A DNA stretch of 64,000 nucleotides from CALVZT01 sp964368755 (GTDB lineage Bacteria; Bacillota; Clostridia; Christensenellales; UBA1242): contig CAYJCR010000004.1 in the NCBI GenBank assembly GCA_964368755.1, positions 41,844-105,843 of the forward strand, written 5' to 3'. Of the stretch, positions 17,867 to 26,817 are shown one piece after another. The position numbers were made by a program, and so were the translations under genes. The notes under the pieces were generated by a model. It worked only from the letters and a program-made list of their open reading frames with translations, made no database searches and was not told the DNA's origin. Each line of letters begins with the position of its first letter. The first letter of the stretch is position 1.

Positions 17867-20635
17867 TTGAGTAAACAATCGTTGAGTTCTAGATTATCAA
17901 AAGGTCAAATAGTTGGGATTGTTCTTCTTGCGATTTCGATTGCTGTATTACTATTCTCGATCTTCAATTTTTTACCAATTCTTAATAAGTTTTTTCTTGG
18001 CACATTTGGTGCTGTATTGTATCCTGCAATGGCATTCTTGATACTTATTTCTATTGCATTGCTTATGAAGAAACATTTTGTATATTCAATTAAGTATGTC
18101 CTATACTTGATTGGTGCTTTTGTATGCATATTAGCAATTATTCATACTATTGTGACAGCCAAGTGGGCTGGGTTAAATTATGGCGATTATTTAGTTAATT
18201 GCTATGACTTTAAGTATACTCCTGGTGGATTGATACTTGGTATTATTACATTTCCAATAATGAGTCTTCTTAATAGTGTAGCAGGCTGTGTATTCTACGC
18301 AATTGCACTTGCGATATTTGTAGCACTTATTATTGATTATCTCTACGCAGTCAAACAGTTCGCCAAATTGAATGCTCCTATTGTCGTCGATACTCAGAGC
18401 GAACCAGTTATTGATACATTACCACAACCAATCGAAGTGGAGACAGAGAGTTCTGCCTTTGATTTTTCGGCACTTCAGAAGAATGAATATTCACAAAAAA
18501 CGAATGAACCCTTACAACAAAATCAAGACAATATTCTTGTCAAAAAGAAGCTTGGGCTTATCAAAGATGATCCAAGCGATATAATTATACCAAGCAGGAA
18601 GGATAAAACTCGTAATCTAACTCCATCTGAACAATTATTTGGAGCCAAAGAAGAAGTCAAGCAAGAATGGCTTAACAAGACTATATCTATGCCTAAGCAA
18701 GAGCCTAAACAAGTACCTAAGCAAGACGATAAGAATGTTAAGTTGAGAGAGTTCCTTCAAGCTACTGGTTATCAATCCAACAATAACATTGATCCTATTA
18801 TTACCAATACGAACATATCGACTCAAACTCCTTCACAAGAGATAGAAGATCTTCCTAAGATAGAGAATGCCGGCGATAACTCACAATACAAGCCAAAGAA
18901 ATTGGTTGAAGAGAATATAAACAACCAAAGGTATATATCGCCTGATATGGGCAAGAGTTTGATACAGCCTAAGACTAATAACAATAACTTTACATCTCGT
19001 ATGGAAGAGAACGAGAAAGATAAGGTTCTTGGTCAACAGTCAAAGGTCGAGAGTTCTTTGAATAAGAACTATGGCATAGGTCCATCTAAGCCAAAGAACA
19101 ATTTCGAGCAGATACAGATGATTGGTGCTGAGAAGAATAAAAAACCTCTTCCACCAATAATGGCTAAGGCACTCAATTATAAGAGACCACCTGTAGAATT
19201 GTTGAATAAAGTAGAAGTTGATTATCAAGAGTTTGCAACTGAACAAGCAGAGAAATCTGCCGTTATTGAGAAGACTCTCGACAACTTCAAGATTCCTGTC
19301 CAAGTACAAGCTGTCAGAAGAGGTGCTGCTGTCACTCGATATGAACTCAAGATGCCTACTGGTATACCTGTCAAGAAGATTAACAACCATTGCGAAGACA
19401 TAGAACTTGCTTTAGCTTCAAAGGGTAGTATACGTATAGAGACTCCTATCCGCGGCAAGAGTGCCGTAGGTATAGAAGTACCAAATGACAAGATAGATAT
19501 GGTAACATTGCGTGATATTGTCGAATCCAAAGAATTTAATGCTAACCAATCTCCACTTGCGTTTGCTTTGGGCAAAGATGTCGATGGTAAAGTATTTACT
19601 TGTAATCTTGCCAAGATGCCACACTTACTTGTTGCTGGTGCTACCAACTCTGGTAAGAGTGTGTGCCTCAATGCTTTGCTAATCAGTTTGATATATAGAA
19701 CAGCACCAGAGGATTTGAGATTGATCTTGATTGATCCTAAGCGTGTTGAGTTCACAAGTTACAATGATCTACCTCATTTGATTTTGCCTAAAGTCATCAC
19801 CGAGCCACAGAAGGCAATCAATGCTTTTGATTGGCTTATAAATGAGATGGAGAGGCGTTATGGGGTATTCGAAGAGAACTGCGTAGTCAATATCTCCGGA
19901 TACAATTCGTTACCAGGTGTTGTCAATGGCACAATGGTCAAGATGGGATATATAGTTATGGTAGTCGATGAACTTGCTGACCTAATGGCATCTGGCAACA
20001 AAAAGGAACTTGAGAACAAGATCGTACGTTTGGTTCAGAAAGCTAGAGCTGCGGGTATCCATATTGTCCTTGCAACTCAAAGACCATCAGTTGATGTCAT
20101 TACAGGTACTATCAAAGCCAATCTTCCTTCAAGAATTGCTTTTGCTGTCACTAACTATATTGACTCCAAGACAATACTTGACCAAGGTGGTGCAGAGAAG
20201 CTTCTTGGTCGTGGTGATATGTTGTATTCTCCAAGTGATAGTGAGCCTACAAGAGTTCAAGGTGCATACGTATCCAATGAAGAAGTGCAAGCAGTAGTCG
20301 AATATATCAAGGCGAACAACTCAACTATATACGATGAGAGTATTGCCAATGCAATCAACAAAGAAGGTACTGATGGCGTGAGTGCTGGCAGTGCTGGTGG
20401 AGCAAGTCAGGATCTTGATCCATTATTCGTAGATTGTCTAAGGCTTGTTGTAGAGACTGGTCAAGTATCTATATCAATGCTACAGAGGAGATTCTCATTA
20501 GGATTTTCGAGAGCTGCACGTATTGTTGACCAAATGGAACTTGCGAAGTTTATATCCCCATCAGAGGGTGGCAAACCACGTAATGTCTATATGACAAAAG
20601 AAGAATTTGAATCTGCATATGGAGGTCAAGATTGA
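17867..20635 (+). CDS. ftsK: DNA translocase FtsK/SpoIIIE
   Basis: This is a membrane-anchored hexameric motor that pumps chromosomal DNA through the division or sporulation septum. The 922-residue protein has four or five N-terminal membrane segments (to about residue 165), a long Gln/Asn/Lys-rich linker (about 170-440), the alpha/beta motor with Walker A GATNSGKS (about residue 590) and Walker B MVVDELADLM, then the DNA-reading gamma winged helix (MLQRRFSLGFSRAARIVDQM). I start it at TTG 17867 because AAAGGGG lies 8 nt upstream. In a spore-former it may serve as SpoIIIE. A weak promoter (TTGTAT at 17801, TATACT at 17825) lies upstream. Confidence 0.95.
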   Translation: MSKQSLSSRLSKGQIVGIVLLAISIAVLLFSIFNFLPILNKFFLGTFGAVLYPAMAFLILISIALLMKKHFVYSIKYVLYLIGAFVCILAIIHTIVTAKWAGLNYGDYLVNCYDFKYTPGGLILGIITFPIMSLLNSVAGCVFYAIALAIFVALIIDYLYAVKQFAKLNAPIVVDTQSEPVIDTLPQPIEVETESSAFDFSALQKNEYSQKTNEPLQQNQDNILVKKKLGLIKDDPSDIIIPSRKDKTRNLTPSEQLFGAKEEVKQEWLNKTISMPKQEPKQVPKQDDKNVKLREFLQATGYQSNNNIDPIITNTNISTQTPSQEIEDLPKIENAGDNSQYKPKKLVEENINNQRYISPDMGKSLIQPKTNNNNFTSRMEENEKDKVLGQQSKVESSLNKNYGIGPSKPKNNFEQIQMIGAEKNKKPLPPIMAKALNYKRPPVELLNKVEVDYQEFATEQAEKSAVIEKTLDNFKIPVQVQAVRRGAAVTRYELKMPTGIPVKKINNHCEDIELALASKGSIRIETPIRGKSAVGIEVPNDKIDMVTLRDIVESKEFNANQSPLAFALGKDVDGKVFTCNLAKMPHLLVAGATNSGKSVCLNALLISLIYRTAPEDLRLILIDPKRVEFTSYNDLPHLILPKVITEPQKAINAFDWLINEMERRYGVFEENCVVNISGYNSLPGVVNGTMVKMGYIVMVVDELADLMASGNKKELENKIVRLVQKARAAGIHIVLATQRPSVDVITGTIKANLPSRIAFAVTNYIDSKTILDQGGAEKLLGRGDMLYSPSDSEPTRVQGAYVSNEEVQAVVEYIKANNSTIYDESIANAINKEGTDGVSAGSAGGASQDLDPLFVDCLRLVVETGQVSISMLQRRFSLGFSRAARIVDQMELAKFISPSEGGKPRNVYMTKEEFESAYGGQD

Positions 20636-21933
20636 ACAAAAGATACATAAGTCTAATCAGCCTTGGCTGTGACAAGAATAGAGTTGATGCAGAATATATC
20701 CTAGGTAATCTCAAAAGTAATGGATTTGTTATCACAAATGACTTAGAACAAGCTCAGATAATAATAGTTAATACATGTGCTTTCTTAGCATCAGCTAGGG
20801 AAGAGTCAATAGATACTATACTTGATTGTATTAAATACAAGTCAAACAAACTCGAGAAGTTGATAGTAACTGGATGTTTGAGTCAACTTGGTATTGAAGA
20901 ATTAAAATCAGCGCTCCCAGAAGTAGATGCCTTTGTCCCAATCGATGATAATGACAAGATAGTGGAGATAATCAATAAACTTTATGGTGAGACAAATCTT
21001 CCTAAGGCCGTCCATAACAGAATACTTAGCACTCCCAAGCATTATGCATACCTTAAGATTGCCGATGGTTGTAACAATTTTTGTACTTATTGCAAAATAC
21101 CGTATATAAGAGGTAGGTATTATTCAATACCGATGGAGCAGATTGTTGCTGAGGCAACAGATCTAGTAGCGCAAGGAGTCAAAGAACTGATAGTAGTTGC
21201 TCAAGATGTAACAAATTACGGTCAAGATCTATACTCGAAGCCAATGCTTGTTCAACTTCTTCGCAAACTAAGTGAGATTGATGGTATTGAATGGATACGA
21301 TTACATTATTGTTACCCTGACAAAATAACTGAAGAACTGATTGATGAGATAGCCCATAACGATAAGATAGTAAAGTATATAGATATGCCTTTGCAACATA
21401 TATCTGACAATATATTGTCTAAGATGGGTAGACATATCTTCTCACAACAGATACAAGAATTGATAGATAATATAAGAGCAAAGATACCTGACATTGTCAT
21501 ACGTACAACTCTAATGGTAGGTTTTCCAAATGAGAAACATAATGACTTTGTCAGATTATGTGATTTCTTAAAAAGTAACAAACTTGAGCTTGTTGGATTC
21601 TTTGCATATAGCAGAGAAGAAGGTACACGTTCTTATCAGATGAGACATCAAGTACCTACGATAGTCAAAAAGTTAAGACTTAAGAAGATAGAAAAGTTAC
21701 AAGAATCCATATCTCATAACAATCTCGTGAATATGCTAGATAATACATATAAAGTGCTAGTTGATAGGTTTGATGACCAAACAAATCAGTACTTTGGCAG
21801 GAATTATATGTTTTCACCAAATGTTGATTACGAAATATGTTTCTATTCGGACAAAAAAGTCAAGATAGGAAGTTTCGTGAACATAAAAATTACACAAATA
21901 AACAAAAATTATTTAATAGGAGAAAAAGTATGA
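20632..21933 (+). CDS. rimO: Ribosomal protein S12 methylthiotransferase RimO
   Basis: RimO is a radical SAM methylthiotransferase that modifies an Asp of ribosomal protein S12. The 433-residue protein has the N-terminal UPF0004 domain (ISLGCDKNRVDAEYILG, NTCAFLASAREESID, TGCLSQLG, supplying three Cys), the radical SAM core IADGCNNFCTYCKIPYIRGRYYS (CxxxCxxC within NNFCTYCKIP) and the C-terminal TRAM domain. The start is TTG at 20632, in the overlap TTGA with the ftsK stop and with GGAGGT 5 nt upstream. The LGCDKNRVD signature separates it from MiaB, which is encoded at 29112. Confidence 0.93.
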   Translation: MNKRYISLISLGCDKNRVDAEYILGNLKSNGFVITNDLEQAQIIIVNTCAFLASAREESIDTILDCIKYKSNKLEKLIVTGCLSQLGIEELKSALPEVDAFVPIDDNDKIVEIINKLYGETNLPKAVHNRILSTPKHYAYLKIADGCNNFCTYCKIPYIRGRYYSIPMEQIVAEATDLVAQGVKELIVVAQDVTNYGQDLYSKPMLVQLLRKLSEIDGIEWIRLHYCYPDKITEELIDEIAHNDKIVKYIDMPLQHISDNILSKMGRHIFSQQIQELIDNIRAKIPDIVIRTTLMVGFPNEKHNDFVRLCDFLKSNKLELVGFFAYSREEGTRSYQMRHQVPTIVKKLRLKKIEKLQESISHNNLVNMLDNTYKVLVDRFDDQTNQYFGRNYMFSPNVDYEICFYSDKKVKIGSFVNIKITQINKNYLIGEKV

Positions 21934-22508
21934 ACACACCAAACAAAATTTCATTAACAAGAATAATAGGTATCCCAGTAATGGTATTTTTCTATCTTGC
22001 TTCATTTGTCCCTTATGGCAAAGCTATAGCATTAGTTGTCTTTTCTTTGACTGCATTGACAGATTTTCTTGATGGATATCTTGCTAGGAAGAACAATCAA
22101 GTTACAGATTTGGGCAAGTTCCTTGACCCAATCGCAGACAAGTTGTTGATGGCAACGGGTTTGTTATTAATATTGGCTGACGGCACTATGGTTAATCCAT
22201 ATGGCATAATAATGGTCATTATCATTATCGCAAGAGAGTTCATGGTAAGTGCTTTGAGACAAATTGCTGCAACTAAAAAAATTGTTATGGCAGCAGATAT
22301 GTGGGGAAAGGTTAAAGCAAACTTCCAACCAGTAGCAGTTGCTATGTTTATGATGCTTGCAGTACATAATATGTATCCTTTCTTAGGTGGATTCACATTC
22401 GCATACACAGTAATATGTTATGTATTTATGGGCATTGCAACAGCACTTACAATTATTTCAGGTGTTAATTATTTGGTTAAGAATAGAGAAGTATTTAAGG
22501 AAAAATAA
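21930..22508 (+). CDS. pgsA: CDP-diacylglycerol-glycerol-3-phosphate 3-phosphatidyltransferase
   Basis: PgsA makes phosphatidylglycerophosphate, the committed step to phosphatidylglycerol, at the membrane. The 192-residue protein begins MNTPNKISLTRIIGIPVM and carries the CDP-alcohol phosphotransferase motif DFLDGYLARKNNQVTDLGKFLDP (Dx2DGx2ARx8Gx3D), with DKLLMA completing it. Four to six membrane segments are visible. The ATG at 21930 overlaps the rimO stop (ATGA) and has AGGAG upstream; a longer frame from 21837 runs through rimO and is not used. The order pgsA-cinA-recA is conserved in Firmicutes. Confidence 0.95.
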   Translation: MNTPNKISLTRIIGIPVMVFFYLASFVPYGKAIALVVFSLTALTDFLDGYLARKNNQVTDLGKFLDPIADKLLMATGLLLILADGTMVNPYGIIMVIIIIAREFMVSALRQIAATKKIVMAADMWGKVKANFQPVAVAMFMMLAVHNMYPFLGGFTFAYTVICYVFMGIATALTIISGVNYLVKNREVFKEK

Positions 22509-23761
22509 TGCAAATATCAGTACTAGTCATCAGTAATAATGAATTGATTGCTACCAAGAAGAATGATAGCTGTTTTGATATCCTCTCCAACCTACACAAG
22601 AACGGGTTCATTATCAACTCGCAAGAGTATATCAAGATAGATTATTCTAACATTTGCAATAGGATACTGAATGGTCTGTCTCAGAATGACTGTATACTTC
22701 TTTTAGTAGAGAATCAGATTGAGGCTAGCTTTGTTACAAAGAAAGCAATTGCAAAGCTTTTGTCTGATGAACTTGCTATCAATGAGTATGCAAAAAATAA
22801 TATTGATGAATACTTCAAAGTGAACAATCTTCCTTATACCAAAGAAGGTAATACAGAGAGCTTCATGCCAAGAAAGGGTAGATGTATTACCAATCCTCTA
22901 GGTATAATGCAAGGTGGATTGTACGAGATAGATGGCAACAAACAGATTATTATGATGCCACTTGAACATATGCAATTGCACAATATGTTCGTAAGTTCGG
23001 TGCTTCCATATCTTCTTGCTCAAGCCAATCAGAATGCTAATACCTATATTTTCAAGACATTTGGACTAACGCAAGCTGAGATACTTTCTTTGTTGAAAGA
23101 AATGCGTAAGAATAAGCACAAGATCAATATTATTTGTAATGAGAAGCTTCTTGATGGTGAGATAATTATCGAGAATAATCCTAGAGTCAAGCAAGAGAAT
23201 ACTGATAGTATAGTTAGAGGAGTATTTTCTAGACTTGCAAATAACGTATATTCAGAAGGTGATTATTCACTTACTGAGGTTACAAAAGATTTGTTGTTAC
23301 TCAACAAATACACCTTTTCTACAGCAGAAGACATAACGGCTGGAAGAGTTGCTTCGGAGTTCTACAAGAACAACGATGAGTCGAGATTGTTATTACCAGA
23401 AGGATATATAGCAACAACCAATTTGGCAAAGACAAAACTACTTGGTGTGGACAAGCAGACCCTTGCAAGGACTAATAGCTTTGCGGACATTGGTTATGAG
23501 ATGGCACTGGGTGCTTTAGAGAACTCAGGAACAGATTTTGTAGTATCAACAACAGGCTGTTTGGACAAAAATAATATAGATGAATATGGCCATTGTGCTA
23601 TATGTGTTGGAAACATCAAGGGAATAAATGTATATAAGCATATTTTCTCTGGTAGTAGGGATGAAATAATAGACAAAGCAACCAATGCTGCGTTTTTCCA
23701 TTTAATAAAAAAGATGAAACAAAAAGATTTTCATTTTGACAAAACAAGTGATATAATCTAA
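22508..23761 (+). CDS. cinA: Divergent CinA-like protein, catalytic motifs degenerate
   Basis: Position between pgsA and recA, length (417) and domain order identify a CinA homologue: an N-terminal MoaB-like domain (COG1058) and a C-terminal nicotinamide-mononucleotide-deamidase-like domain. Retained pieces are ITNPLGIMQGGLYEIDGNKQIIMMP in the first domain (shown as NPLGIMQGG and KQIIMMPLEH) and FADIGYEMALGAL with VVSTTGCL in the second. The usual GTELL reads SNNELI, the GGLGPT motif is absent, and the SCTGG nucleophile motif reads DITAG (about residues 274-278). The enzyme is probably inactive in at least the deamidase. It starts on the last base of the pgsA stop, with AAGGA upstream. Confidence 0.8.
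   Translation: MQISVLVISNNELIATKKNDSCFDILSNLHKNGFIINSQEYIKIDYSNICNRILNGLSQNDCILLLVENQIEASFVTKKAIAKLLSDELAINEYAKNNIDEYFKVNNLPYTKEGNTESFMPRKGRCITNPLGIMQGGLYEIDGNKQIIMMPLEHMQLHNMFVSSVLPYLLAQANQNANTYIFKTFGLTQAEILSLLKEMRKNKHKINIICNEKLLDGEIIIENNPRVKQENTDSIVRGVFSRLANNVYSEGDYSLTEVTKDLLLLNKYTFSTAEDITAGRVASEFYKNNDESRLLLPEGYIATTNLAKTKLLGVDKQTLARTNSFADIGYEMALGALENSGTDFVVSTTGCLDKNNIDEYGHCAICVGNIKGINVYKHIFSGSRDEIIDKATNAAFFHLIKKMKQKDFHFDKTSDII
23749..23757 (+). promoter_or_regulatory. Extended -10 promoter of recA inside the cinA 3' end
   Basis: TGATATAAT is a perfect extended -10 (TGN-TATAAT). The hexamer 17 bp upstream, TTTCAT (23729-23734), is a poor -35. A TTGACA at 23736 is only 10 bp from the -10 and cannot serve. 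No GAAC-N4-GTTC LexA box is visible around it. Confidence 0.65.
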
Positions 23762-23801
23762 TAGTAATATTGTTATATAAATAAATCATAGGAGAAGTAT
23801 T

Positions 23802-24782
23802 ATGGACGATAAACAAAAATTAATTGAACAAGCTATGCTACAGATTGAGAAACAATTCGGCAAAGGTTCTATTATGAAACTTGGCAGTGAGACCAAACAA
23901 AATGTAGCAGTTATCCCAACCGGTTGTCTTGTCCTCGACAATGCATTAGGTATCGGTGGAGTTCCACGTGGCAGAGTCGTAGAGATATATGGACCAGAGT
24001 CTTCTGGTAAGACAACAGTATCTTTGCATATCATAGCTGAGGCTCAGAAGCTAGGTGGCACAGCAGCCTTTATTGATGCAGAGCACGCTCTTGATCCTTC
24101 ATATGCACAGAAACTTGGCGTTAACACAGAGGAGTTGTATGTGTCTCAGCCAGACAATGGCGAACAAGCGCTCGATATTTGTGATACATTGGTTAGAAGT
24201 GGAGCCTTCGATGTTGTCGTCATTGACTCTGTTGCTGCTCTTACTCCAAAAGCCGAGATTGATGGCGAAATGGGTGATAGTTTTATCGGATTACAAGCAA
24301 GACTTATGAGCCAAGCTCTTAGGAAATTGACTGCAATTATCAATAAAAGCAAGACTTGTGTAATCTTCATCAACCAGTTGAGAGAAAAGATTGGTGTTAT
24401 GTTCGGATCCCCAGAGACAACTACTGGCGGTAAGGCATTGAAGTTCTATTCTAGTATTCGTCTTGATGTAAGAAAGATTGATACTATCAAAGATGGTAAT
24501 GATTTTATTGGTAACAGAACTAGAGTCAAAGTTGTTAAGAACAAACTTGCACCTCCATTCAAACAAGCAGAGTTTGATATTATCTATGGCAAAGGAATCT
24601 CAAATGAAGGCTGCATCGTAGATCTTGCCACTGATTATAATATCATTGTCAAGAGTGGCTCTTGGTACTCATATAATGATGAAAAAATCGGTCAAGGTAA
24701 AGAGAATGTCAAAGCATACCTTGCTCAGAACAAAGAGATAAGTGCAGAGATTGAAAAGAAAATTAGGGAAAAACTTCAGTAA
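23802..24782 (+). CDS. recA: Recombinase RecA
   Basis: RecA forms filaments on ssDNA for strand exchange and stimulates LexA self-cleavage. In 326 residues it shows Walker A GPESSGKT (64-71), Walker B VVVIDSVAAL, loop L1 GEMGDSFIGLQARLMSQALRK (written as GEMGDSFIGLQARLMS), loop L2 with FINQLREKIGVMFGSPETTTGG, and GSWYSYNDEKIGQGKEN. It ends KKIREKLQ, so the acidic tail seen in many RecA proteins is missing and the length is short compared with about 350. AGGAG precedes the ATG. Confidence 0.98.
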   Translation: MDDKQKLIEQAMLQIEKQFGKGSIMKLGSETKQNVAVIPTGCLVLDNALGIGGVPRGRVVEIYGPESSGKTTVSLHIIAEAQKLGGTAAFIDAEHALDPSYAQKLGVNTEELYVSQPDNGEQALDICDTLVRSGAFDVVVIDSVAALTPKAEIDGEMGDSFIGLQARLMSQALRKLTAIINKSKTCVIFINQLREKIGVMFGSPETTTGGKALKFYSSIRLDVRKIDTIKDGNDFIGNRTRVKVVKNKLAPPFKQAEFDIIYGKGISNEGCIVDLATDYNIIVKSGSWYSYNDEKIGQGKENVKAYLAQNKEISAEIEKKIREKLQ

Positions 24783-24798
24783 AAAATAAGAGGAATAA

Positions 24799-26817
24799 AT
24801 GACTAGACGCTATCGTGATCTTTTGATATCAGTTATATTTACGTTATTTGTGATACTCCTAGATATAGTAACGTCTTACTATCTAGGTATGAATATTATC
24901 CCAAAATATTTTTTATTTAACATATCATTTTATCTAATAGTTTTTGGTATTTCGTTGATTATTCCTAATTATTCAATCAAACTGATTGTTTGCTCAGTTC
25001 TTATATGTTTGCAAGGTCTTATCAGTATCATCAATGATGTGCTTGTTCGCATCTTTGGGGATCTATTATCTTTTGATATGCTTGCAATTGGAACTGAGGC
25101 CGCTAAGGCATTTGAATTTTCTTTCCTTAACTGGCCGTTTATGGCATTAATAGTTGCAATCTGTGCAGCATGTATATTCTTGATATATAAAGTATCGAAG
25201 CTAGCTGCTTTTACATATTTTACTAATAGAAAGCGTATAAGTTTAGTGTCAATAATACTTGCAATATGCATAATGATTGAAGGCTGTGGGATAGGTATGT
25301 ATATCTATGGATTATCATCACTTGATTATACAGCGCAAGAAAAGATTGCAGGCAATGACCAATATTTATTTACTAACTTACAATTCAAGAATGAAGCATA
25401 TAATAAGTTTGGTTATTTTGGTTTTTATACAAAAAGCTTCTATAATTTCTTTATGAAGGGCACAAATAAACAAGCCACCATTTCTGCAGCAAAGGAGTAC
25501 TTCGAAGATAATGCCGTTAAGAACACTCCAACGCAATATAATGGATTGCTTGAAGACAATAACCTTATTGTGATAATGGCAGAATCGTTGGAGTGGTACG
25601 CCATTGATCCATATAACACTCCAACATTGTATGCACTTGCGTATGGCGATGAGACATATTCTGAGTATGGTAATGACTCAATTGGATTGACAAGTTTTTA
25701 TGGTAAAAACAAAACTAATGTAACTGAGAATATTGCTATATTAGGAAATTATCCTACTGAATCACCTTTTAGTAAGAATCTAAACTCTATCAACACTAGC
25801 CACGCAAACAAAAATTATGATTTTTCTATAATCAATATGCTTAGAGATAAGTATGGAGAGGACTTTGTTGCTTCTTACACACATTCTTATACTAGTGAAT
25901 TCTATGCAAGAGAATCTGTCATTCCAACATTTGGATTCGACAATGCAACATTTATTGATGATCTAGATATTGAAGGGGCTACAACGAAGTTTGCCGATTG
26001 GGCAAAAGACTCTGATGTGTTGAAAGCTAATATTGATAATATCGTACCATTAGACAAAGATCATTTCTATTCATATTTTACAACAGTAACATCTCATGGC
26101 TCTTATAAATATAATTGGAGGCTAGATGATTATTACGAAGAATATGACAACAATTTTGAAGAGTTTTCTGATTGGCTTGAAACAAATACAATATATTCAG
26201 TACCTACAACAAGTCGAAATCTTGAATACTTAAAGTATTACAAGAGCGCAATAATAGACTTAGATAGGGCAGTTGAATATCTTCTTGATTACCTTGAAGA
26301 AAAAGGTTTGAGAGAGAAGACAACTATCGCTATATTTGGCGATCATAACGCCTATTATCATAACCTTAACTTAGACCTCAAAGGTTTGACTCAGGAAGAG
26401 TACTACAATCTAGAGATTTACCGCATACCATGTTTTATCTATGATACAAAATTGGCTAGTGAAGTAAAGGCTGATACCAATTCTTGTTTTGTTGATACTT
26501 TCTCATCTTCATTTAGTTTTGTTCCAACATTCCTAGATTTGTGGGGAATTGATTACAAGACAAACTTCTATAATGGTAAATCAATTTTTGATCCAAAGGC
26601 TGATGATGAAGTAATAATGTTCTACACCGGTGGAATAGTCAGCAAGAATATTTATTCAACAAATATAGTTGATGTATTATATTCGAGAGTTGATGTAACA
26701 GATGAGATGATGGATGACTATATCAAGAAAGCTACAGCTTTTATTGAGAAGAAAAAATATATCGAAATGCTATATAAGTTTGATATCGATACGATTGTAA
26801 GTGTCGATATTGCTTAA
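24799..26817 (+). CDS. LTA synthase family phosphoglycerol transferase-like membrane protein
   Basis: This is a sulfatase-fold, membrane-anchored enzyme related to LtaS, which polymerises glycerol phosphate from phosphatidylglycerol outside the cell. The 672 residues hold five N-terminal membrane segments (to about residue 180), then the extracellular domain. Metal and catalytic residues are in place: LIVIMAESLEW (Glu ligand), GKNKTNVTENIAIL (a Thr in the nucleophile position) and TTIAIFGDHNAYYHN (Asp-His ligands). AGAGGA precedes the ATG. It follows recA by 16 nt, so it may be co-transcribed. Its stop interlocks with that of the convergent PBP gene. Other family members are primases or cyclic-glucan enzymes, so the exact polymer is open. 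Confidence 0.85.
   Translation: MTRRYRDLLISVIFTLFVILLDIVTSYYLGMNIIPKYFLFNISFYLIVFGISLIIPNYSIKLIVCSVLICLQGLISIINDVLVRIFGDLLSFDMLAIGTEAAKAFEFSFLNWPFMALIVAICAACIFLIYKVSKLAAFTYFTNRKRISLVSIILAICIMIEGCGIGMYIYGLSSLDYTAQEKIAGNDQYLFTNLQFKNEAYNKFGYFGFYTKSFYNFFMKGTNKQATISAAKEYFEDNAVKNTPTQYNGLLEDNNLIVIMAESLEWYAIDPYNTPTLYALAYGDETYSEYGNDSIGLTSFYGKNKTNVTENIAILGNYPTESPFSKNLNSINTSHANKNYDFSIINMLRDKYGEDFVASYTHSYTSEFYARESVIPTFGFDNATFIDDLDIEGATTKFADWAKDSDVLKANIDNIVPLDKDHFYSYFTTVTSHGSYKYNWRLDDYYEEYDNNFEEFSDWLETNTIYSVPTTSRNLEYLKYYKSAIIDLDRAVEYLLDYLEEKGLREKTTIAIFGDHNAYYHNLNLDLKGLTQEEYYNLEIYRIPCFIYDTKLASEVKADTNSCFVDTFSSSFSFVPTFLDLWGIDYKTNFYNGKSIFDPKADDEVIMFYTGGIVSKNIYSTNIVDVLYSRVDVTDEMMDDYIKKATAFIEKKKYIEMLYKFDIDTIVSVDIA

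Noticed and set aside
19225..19755. 176-codon minus-strand open frame inside ftsK
   Set aside because: It is an antisense shadow of the conserved motor domain; composition is set by the real gene.
23736..23757. TTGACA plus TATAAT as the recA promoter
   Set aside because: The two hexamers are only 10 bp apart; the extended -10 alone is the better reading.
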